Shown here: piece by piece, positions 41,454 to 46,795 of the stretch
Layout of the letters: each line of letters opens with the position of its first letter
Position numbering within the stretch: the stretch's first letter is position 1
Assembly: GCA_029004185.1 (NCBI GenBank)
Contig: JAQUPB010000005.1
Location: forward strand, 1 to 46,795
Direction of reading: 5' to 3'
DNA from: Bacteroidales bacterium
GTDB lineage: Bacteria > Bacteroidota > Bacteroidia > Bacteroidales > JAHJDW01
Length of the DNA: 46,795 bases
Program-made: the position numbers and the translations under genes
The notes under the pieces: generated by a model
The model's input: only the letters and a program-made list of their open reading frames with translations
Told to the model about the DNA's origin: nothing
Databases searched by the model: none

Positions 41454-42386
41454 ATGTTAAACAATGTAAAAATATTTTCCTGCAGATCCTCAAAAGTTTT
41501 AGGTGAAAAAATTTCTTTGTGTTTTGGGCAGAACCCTGGAAATATAGATTTTCAGGAGTTTAAAGATGGAGAATGCCGGCCGGCTTTTGAAGAAACGGTA
41601 AGAGGCAAAAAGTTGTATATAGTTCAATCAACTAATCCGCCTGCCGATAATCTTTTTGAACTTCTGCTTGTTGTTGATGCAGCGAAAAGAGCGTCTGCCG
41701 TGGAAATCGTGGCGGTTATTCCTTATTTCGGTTATGCAAGGCAGGACAGAAAAGACAGACCGAGAGTGCCGATTAGTTCAAAACTTGTTACGAATTTACT
41801 CACAGCAGCAGGTGTTACTAGAGTCATCACAATGGATTTACACGCCGACCAGATACAAGGATTTTTTGATGTACCGGTTGACCATTTATATGCATCGGCA
41901 ATATTTTTGCCCGATATAATAAAACTTAATTTACCGAACCCGACAATGGCATCGCCCGATGTTGGCGGAACAAGAAGAGCCGTTGCTTATGCAAAAGTGC
42001 TGAAAGTTGATTTTGCATTGATATATAAGCAAAGAGCAAAGCCTAATGTTATCGAGAAAATGATACCAATTGGTGAAATAGAAGGAAAAGATATAATAAT
42101 GATTGATGATATTATTGATACCGGCGGAACAATAACCAAAGCTACTGAAGTATTTTTTGATCATGGAGCAAGATCAGTGAGAGCTTATTGCACTCATCCG
42201 GTACTTTCGGGAGATGCTTATGAGAAAATCCAGAGTTCAAAACTTACAGAAATGGTGGTTTGCGATACATTGCCTTTGAAGGGGAAATGCAGTAAAATAA
42301 GAGTTTTATCCGTTGCCAACCTTTTTGCCGATGTAATTAAGAACATTGAAAAAAATGAATCTATAAGTGCGCATTTTGCATTTTAA
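41454..42386 (+). CDS. prs: Ribose-phosphate pyrophosphokinase (PRPP synthase)
   Basis: 310 residues, usual length. It converts ribose-5-phosphate and ATP to PRPP for purine, pyrimidine, NAD, His and Trp synthesis. DGECRPAFEETVRGKKLYIVQ, YFGYARQDRKDRPRVPISSKL, MDLHADQIQGFFDVPVDHL and the PRPP loop MIDDIIDTGGTI are all present. rplY follows after 48 nt, the order usual in Bacteroidota. Confidence 0.97.
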   Translation: MLNNVKIFSCRSSKVLGEKISLCFGQNPGNIDFQEFKDGECRPAFEETVRGKKLYIVQSTNPPADNLFELLLVVDAAKRASAVEIVAVIPYFGYARQDRKDRPRVPISSKLVTNLLTAAGVTRVITMDLHADQIQGFFDVPVDHLYASAIFLPDIIKLNLPNPTMASPDVGGTRRAVAYAKVLKVDFALIYKQRAKPNVIEKMIPIGEIEGKDIIMIDDIIDTGGTITKATEVFFDHGARSVRAYCTHPVLSGDAYEKIQSSKLTEMVVCDTLPLKGKCSKIRVLSVANLFADVIKNIEKNESISAHFAF

Positions 42387-42434
42387 AACGAGTATTAATT
42401 TTTAATTATTTATAAATCTAAAACTTAAAAAACA

Positions 42435-43217
42435 ATGAAATCAGTATCTATTAGCGGTTCTCCTCGTGAGAACGTAGGGAAAAAAGATGCTAAGGCATTA
42501 AGAAATCAGGGAAGTATCCCTTGTGTATTGTATGGAGGCAAAGAACAGGTTCATTTTTCAGCAGATGAAAAAGAACTAAAGAAAATTGTTTATAATCCAA
42601 ATACATACTCAGTTGATTTAAATATCGGCGGAAATAAATACAATGCAATAATGCAGGATATACAATTCCATCCTGTTTCCGATAAAATGCTACATGTCGA
42701 CTTTAAGGAAATCATTCCGGGAAAACCTCTCATAACATATTTGCCGGTGAGAAACCACGGTGTTCCTAAAGGTGTATTAAGTGGAGGGCGGCTTATTACA
42801 AATTACAGAAAAGTAAAAGTTAAAGCACTACCCGAACATATGCCCGACGGCATTGACTTGGAAATTGAAGACCTTGACATAGGCGATTCCATAAAAGTTT
42901 CGGATTTGAAAGTAGAAAATGTTACTTTTCTTGACACTAAAACTGACCTTGTGACAGGTGTGAGAGTTACACGAATTGTTGTTGAAGAAACACCTGTTGA
43001 AGCAGTTGTTGAAGGTGCTGTTGAAGGTGCTGTTCCCGGTGCTCCCGGTGCTCCCGGCGCTCCCGGTGTTCCAATCACTCCCGGTGCTCCAGGTGCTGCT
43101 GCTCCCGGTGCTCGCGGTGCTGCTCCCGGTGCCCCCGGCGCTGCTCCCGGCGCTGCCACACCACCACCCGCAGCCGATAAGGATAAAGGCAAAGACAAAG
43201 GAAAAGGAAAGAAATAA
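42435..43217 (+). CDS. rplY: 50S ribosomal protein L25/CTC with a collagen-like C-terminal tail
   Basis: 260 residues. Residues 1 to about 185 are the normal L25 plus CTC-type beta domain (GSPRENVGKKDAKALRNQG, then IPCVLYGG, then VDFKEI), which binds 5S rRNA. From about 190 the protein becomes a low-complexity tail: PGAPGAPGAPG and similar Gly-Ala-Pro triplets to about 240, a Pro run, then KDKGKDKGKGKK. Acidic/Ala tails are common in the phylum, but this collagen-like one is GC-rich in an AT-rich gene and looks like slippage growth. A strong terminator follows. pth, often next in Bacteroidota, is absent here. Confidence 0.92.
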   Translation: MKSVSISGSPRENVGKKDAKALRNQGSIPCVLYGGKEQVHFSADEKELKKIVYNPNTYSVDLNIGGNKYNAIMQDIQFHPVSDKMLHVDFKEIIPGKPLITYLPVRNHGVPKGVLSGGRLITNYRKVKVKALPEHMPDGIDLEIEDLDIGDSIKVSDLKVENVTFLDTKTDLVTGVRVTRIVVEETPVEAVVEGAVEGAVPGAPGAPGAPGVPITPGAPGAAAPGARGAAPGAPGAAPGAATPPPAADKDKGKDKGKGKK

Positions 43218-43236
43218 ATGTAAAATAATATATTTT

Positions 43237-43273
43237 AAAAAGCTGCCGGAAAAATATTTTGGCAGCTTTTTTT
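43237..43273 (+). terminator. Rho-independent terminator after rplY
   Basis: AAAAAGCTGCC (43237-43247) pairs with GGCAGCTTTTT (43261-43271), followed by more T. Ends the prs-rplY unit. Confidence 0.92.
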
Positions 43274-43326
43274 GTTAGAAGATTTTTTAAAAAATTCTTT
43301 AATAAAAAAATAATTGTCGTAAATTG

Positions 43327-43360
43327 AAAAGATTCCATTTTTTTAAAAGATGGAATCTTT
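43327..43360 (-). terminator. Likely terminator of the minus-strand T9SS cargo gene
   Basis: AAAGATTCCAT (43328-43338) pairs with ATGGAATCTTT (43350-43360). On the minus strand the hairpin is followed by a short TTT only. It lies 40 nt past the stop of the convergent gene. Confidence 0.6.
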
Positions 43361-43399
43361 CGTTCTAATGAAACAATTCTTTTTATTAGAGTTTTCTCT

Positions 43400-45178
43400 T
43401 TAATCCAACTTCACTAACCTTTTCGAAAATACTTTGTTTCCTGATGTTATCTTTACAAAATATATTCCACTTACGAAATTTTTTATACTTATTATATTTT
43501 TACTGCCATTGATTTGTTTTGTTAAAACCAACTTTCCTGAGCAATCATAAATGCTTATCAAATCACTTTTTTCTGCATCTTTCAGTTCAACGGTTATTTC
43601 ATTATCAGCAGGATTTGGATAAAGTGAAAAATTTTCTTTTGAAAATTTATTTTTAATTTCTTTCACACCTGCATTACTTTGGCATGGTGAAACCAATGAA
43701 TCGGAAAAATGTTTTCTCAGGGTATCTATTCGTTGCTTTACAGTTATTACCGAAGCATAATTATCGGTATCGTTAAAGTTTCTTGCAAAAACATAAGCTA
43801 AATCCACTTGTTGAACCGAGTTTGACTGAAAAGTAAACGGACCCATACTTCCTAAACCTCTTCTGTCGTAAGGCACATTGCCTAAAGTTTCTTCATACCA
43901 ATCATTAGGGTTACAATTGGGAGTTTTGCCTCCTGTCCCCCAATGGTATGGATCGGAATCACAGGGATATATAAAATTAGTTTCCGGTCCGCAAGTGCCA
44001 TCGTGTCCGTCGCCTCCATATTGCATTCTAATACTCTCTCTCCAGTATCCTTTTAAATAATTATAATACTCGGCAGCATTTACAGGATCACCTATAGGAG
44101 CTGATGTATTATTAAAACTAAAAAATCCGCATAAACCTAATCTTTCGTTATCAATAATACTATCACCAAAACCATTACCATTAATGCCATTCCATGCGGG
44201 ATCGCTGATTGAAGGTAAATTATTATAATCCCATTTATCATCTTTACCGTTAGGATCCATATAAGGACCTGCTAAAACAACTACTGCTTCTGCTGGTGGT
44301 GGTTTATCGTATGCTAATTGCCCGCCTGCTGGAGTATCCTGATTATCGCCATTATAACCAAAAAAACTTCCTCTTTGAACATCGCAGCCTATATAGTCGT
44401 CATAAGCTCCCCCAATATCAAAGTCAACCCAATGCCCGATATAAGTATCATGGTAAGTATTTGAAGAACGGTTAAATATTTTGTAATTAAGAAAAATTGT
44501 ATTGTGGTAAACGGAATCCAAACAACTGTATGCATAAGCCATACAATGAATTTCAATTCTAAGCTTATTCCCTTTGCTTTCGGAATGAACCTTTCTATCA
44601 TCATTAATGATATAAAATATTGCCTGGTCGCCCAATATTAAAGGATAATCGCCAGCCATAGGATTATAATATCCATCGCCATCAAAATCAAAATAAGGTG
44701 CAAGATCTTGCGCCTGTCCGAGTATTGTATTGCCATTTCCGGGCCATGTGGCAATTGCATCAATGGGAATATAACCCGGCTTACCATAGTTTGCTTTGTG
44801 GTAATCAATATCTGTAATATTTAATTTCCATGCTTTATTCCATGTAACATCATAGGCAGAATCGTAAGTATCCGAAACTGGTCCCTGAAAAAAATCACCT
44901 CCAACTTGCCGATACCTTTCTGCGGCACAATGAAGAGTATCCACACTATCAAGTCCTGCAAGCCATAGAGTAGATGTAAAGACAGTATGATGATTGCTGC
45001 CTTTTGGAACTTCAAATCTCGGATGTCCTATGAAATCCCAGAACAAATTATTATTTGAATTTATTCTTGCATTAACATTATTAATGTCTAAATTTTCAAA
45101 AGCCACATTCTGCGACATCGAGGGGCTTGCAGTAATCATCAAATACAGTAAACAAAGTTTGAGTATAATTTTTTTCAT
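43400..45178 (-). CDS. Secreted protein with T9SS type A sorting domain
   Basis: 592 residues with a signal peptide (about 1-22, ending SMSQ). The body (about 25-500) has VFTSTLWLAGLD, a Ca-binding-like DFDGDGYYNPMAGDYP motif, HWVDFDIGG and many Asp/Asn/Gly loops. It has no enzyme motif I recognise. Large secreted proteins of this kind, with the phrase leading to WLAGLD, are common in uncultured Bacteroidota but have no known function. The C-terminal about 75 residues are a type A sorting domain (SLYPNPADNEITVEL to IYFVKITSGNKVFSKRLVKLD). It is therefore T9SS cargo, probably anchored by PorU. Confidence 0.88.
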   Translation of the reverse strand: MKKIILKLCLLYLMITASPSMSQNVAFENLDINNVNARINSNNNLFWDFIGHPRFEVPKGSNHHTVFTSTLWLAGLDSVDTLHCAAERYRQVGGDFFQGPVSDTYDSAYDVTWNKAWKLNITDIDYHKANYGKPGYIPIDAIATWPGNGNTILGQAQDLAPYFDFDGDGYYNPMAGDYPLILGDQAIFYIINDDRKVHSESKGNKLRIEIHCMAYAYSCLDSVYHNTIFLNYKIFNRSSNTYHDTYIGHWVDFDIGGAYDDYIGCDVQRGSFFGYNGDNQDTPAGGQLAYDKPPPAEAVVVLAGPYMDPNGKDDKWDYNNLPSISDPAWNGINGNGFGDSIIDNERLGLCGFFSFNNTSAPIGDPVNAAEYYNYLKGYWRESIRMQYGGDGHDGTCGPETNFIYPCDSDPYHWGTGGKTPNCNPNDWYEETLGNVPYDRRGLGSMGPFTFQSNSVQQVDLAYVFARNFNDTDNYASVITVKQRIDTLRKHFSDSLVSPCQSNAGVKEIKNKFSKENFSLYPNPADNEITVELKDAEKSDLISIYDCSGKLVLTKQINGSKNIISIKNFVSGIYFVKITSGNKVFSKRLVKLD

Positions 45179-45454
45179 ATATTTATTTTTTAAAGATTAG
45201 TTTTTCATTTATATAAAAATAATTAATGAAAACCCCGATTAAAAGCGCAAATCAGTTTTCGGCAGTGGAGAATAAGTTAACGGGAAATGAATAAAATTTA
45301 AAATTGGCGGTAAATAATCATTGATTTTTTGTAATTTTATATTTTCAGAGACGCTGATTTGTTATGAAAATTATGAAAAGACATAGGTTAAAATCATAAA
45401 TAATCATTAGTTTTCTGCGATAATCCGCGTCTGTTTTTAATGAAGCAATAAAAA
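45179..45454. other. Divergent intergenic region upstream of rarA
   Basis: 276 bp, AT-rich, without an open reading frame of note. A near-consensus TAGTTTTC at 45408-45415 is a possible -7 box for rarA. No clear promoter for the minus-strand cargo gene is seen. Confidence 0.4.
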
Positions 45455-46720
45455 ATGGATAATCTTCCACCCCTTGCCGAACGTTTGCGTCCCGATACTC
45501 TTGAAAAATTTATCGGACAAAAGCATATTGTCGGCGAAGGAGCTATTTTGCAGAAATCAATACTGTCGGGCAATATTCCTTCAATGATTTTCTGGGGACC
45601 TCCGGGTGTCGGCAAAACTACACTCGCTTATATTATTTCTAAAATGTTGAGTCGTCCTTTTCATACTTTAAGTGCAATAAGTTCCGGTGTTAAAGATATT
45701 CGTGAAGTCATTGAAACGGCAAAGACAGATAAAAACTCAATTTTATTTATTGATGAAATACATCGCTTTAATAAAGCACAACAGGATTCATTGCTCGGAG
45801 CTGTTGAAAAAGGTATAATTACCCTGATAGGTGCAACAACCGAAAATCCTTCTTTTGAAGTGATATCGCCACTTTTATCGCGCTGCCAGGTTTATATTCT
45901 TAAATCTCTTGAAAAAGATGATTTGCTGAAATTACTCGAAACTGGGATTACCGAAGAGGAAGAAAAAAAGAATAAGAAAATAAAGATTGAAGAACACGAA
46001 GCATTATTGCGCCTTTCAGGAGGTGATGCCAGAAAACTTTTAAATGCTCTTGAACTTGTTGTTAATTCCGAAAATGCAAAAGAAATTATTGTTACAAATG
46101 AAAAGGTATTGAAATATGTTCAGCAGAATATTGCATTGTACGATAAAGGTGGCGAACAACATTACGATATTATTTCGGCATTCATAAAATCAATGAGAGG
46201 CAGCGACCCCAATGCTGCGGTTTATTATCTTGCAAGGATGATTGAGGGTGGGGAAGACCCGAAATTTATTGCACGCAGAATGCTGATACTTGCTTCGGAA
46301 GATATAGGAAACGCAAACCCTAATGCACTTTTACTTGCAAATAATTGCTTTCAGGCAGTTGATGTAATCGGTTATCCAGAATGCGAACTCATACTTTCGC
46401 AAACGGCAATTTATCTTGCCTCTTCACCGAAGAGCAACGCTTCATATCTGGCAATTCTCGAAGCAAAAAGAGCATGCAATGAAACCGGCGATTTGCCTGT
46501 GCCTCTTCATATCCGCAATGCTCCCACAAACCTAATGAAAGATATCGGTTACGGAAAAAATTATAAATATGCCCACGATTTTGACAACAACTTTGCAACT
46601 CAGGAATTTCTGCCCGAAAAAATAAAAGGAAAGAAATTTTATGATCCTCAGAAAAATCCGCGCGAAAATGAAATCAGAGAGAGATTAAAGAAACTGTGGA
46701 AAGAGAAATACGGATATTAA
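45455..46720 (+). CDS. rarA: Replication-associated recombination protein A (RarA/MgsA AAA+ ATPase)
   Basis: 421 residues. [23 protein letters not shown] opens the protein. Walker A is GPPGVGKTT at about 49-57, Walker [16 protein letters not shown], and sensor 1 [12 protein letters not shown]-terminal [38 protein letters not shown] is the family tetramerisation region. RarA acts at stalled replication forks. The stop is followed in 6 nt by a heptamer repeat. Confidence 0.96.
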   Translation: MDNLPPLAERLRPDTLEKFIGQKHIVGEGAILQKSILSGNIPSMIFWGPPGVGKTTLAYIISKMLSRPFHTLSAISSGVKDIREVIETAKTDKNSILFIDEIHRFNKAQQDSLLGAVEKGIITLIGATTENPSFEVISPLLSRCQVYILKSLEKDDLLKLLETGITEEEEKKNKKIKIEEHEALLRLSGGDARKLLNALELVVNSENAKEIIVTNEKVLKYVQQNIALYDKGGEQHYDIISAFIKSMRGSDPNAAVYYLARMIEGGEDPKFIARRMLILASEDIGNANPNALLLANNCFQAVDVIGYPECELILSQTAIYLASSPKSNASYLAILEAKRACNETGDLPVPLHIRNAPTNLMKDIGYGKNYKYAHDFDNNFATQEFLPEKIKGKKFYDPQKNPRENEIRERLKKLWKEKYGY

Positions 46721-46726
46721 AAAAAA

Positions 46727-46761
46727 GCTTCGAGCTGATAGCTCCGAGCCATGAGCAAAGA
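46727..46761. repeat. Heptamer-period repeat (5 units) after rarA
   Basis: GCTTCGA, GCTGATA, GCTCCGA, GCCATGA, GCAAAGA, exactly 35 bp, GCTNNNA pattern. Confidence 0.88.
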
Positions 46762-46795
46762 AAGTAGGTATAAGCGAAAAACGTATAACTCTGAA

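Noticed and set aside
42803-43198. Long antisense open frame over the rplY tail
   Set aside because: It is a by-product of the GC-rich Gly/Ala/Pro repeat, which lacks stop codons on the other strand. No start signal or family resemblance.

Overview
The window is about 46.8 kb of AT-rich chromosomal DNA from a member of the Bacteroidota, probably an uncultured Bacteroidales or Cytophaga-like lineage (inference). The evidence is type IX secretion (T9SS) genes (porU, porV, a porP/sprF homologue, gldJ), secreted proteins carrying T9SS sorting domains, a Porin_10 protein, a TamL-like lipoprotein, the ftsX-DUF3098-uppP-truB gene order, and many promoters of the Bacteroidota type (TTTG, then about 19-20 nt, then TAnnTTTG). 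Almost all of the window is chromosomal housekeeping. I see no phage, plasmid, complete insertion sequence, CRISPR array or rRNA.

Layout. 1-1036: the 3' end of a PKD/CHU_C secreted protein and a tRNA-Ala(GGC). 1037-9549: Porin_10 protein, metallophosphoesterase, the minus-strand run ftsX/DUF3098/uppP/truB, and a divergent TamA-like lipoprotein. 9685-18012: the T9SS locus, with porU-porV-ispF on the minus strand and, divergently, porP/sprF-gldJ. 18081-20516: murF and anmK, for wall synthesis and recycling. 21244-25926: an mscS-type channel, then exbB-exbD-tonB-folC. 26096-34537: a GT51 transglycosylase with a large N-terminal extension, a glycosyltransferase fused to an N-acetyl-sugar amidotransferase, a Rieske-like lipoprotein, a PurF-family amidotransferase and a membrane dipeptidase. 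34943-41277: a TlpA-like thioredoxin, M28 peptidase, rsmI, a one-chain LeuC+LeuD-type hydro-lyase and a Ycf48-repeat T9SS cargo protein. 41454-46720: prs, rplY with a collagen-like tail, another T9SS cargo protein and rarA.

How the genes fit together. PorU (sortase), PorV (shuttle), the PorP/SprF barrel and GldJ handle proteins with C-terminal sorting domains, and three such cargo proteins lie in the window. MurF, UppP, AnmK, FtsX and the GT51 enzyme serve peptidoglycan. ExbB-ExbD-TonB energises the outer membrane. TamL and the porin are outer-membrane proteins.

The most unusual feature is between the genes. At least thirteen sites carry degenerate tandem repeats with a strict 7-bp period, often exactly five units (35 bp), and three sites carry an 8-bp version. 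The unit differs from place to place while the period is kept. Many begin at or within about 15 nt of a stop codon, and one encodes the end of truB. Separate from these are hairpin-rich, MITE-like elements. One family occurs twice in the window with near-identical sequence and 17-bp terminal inverted repeats.
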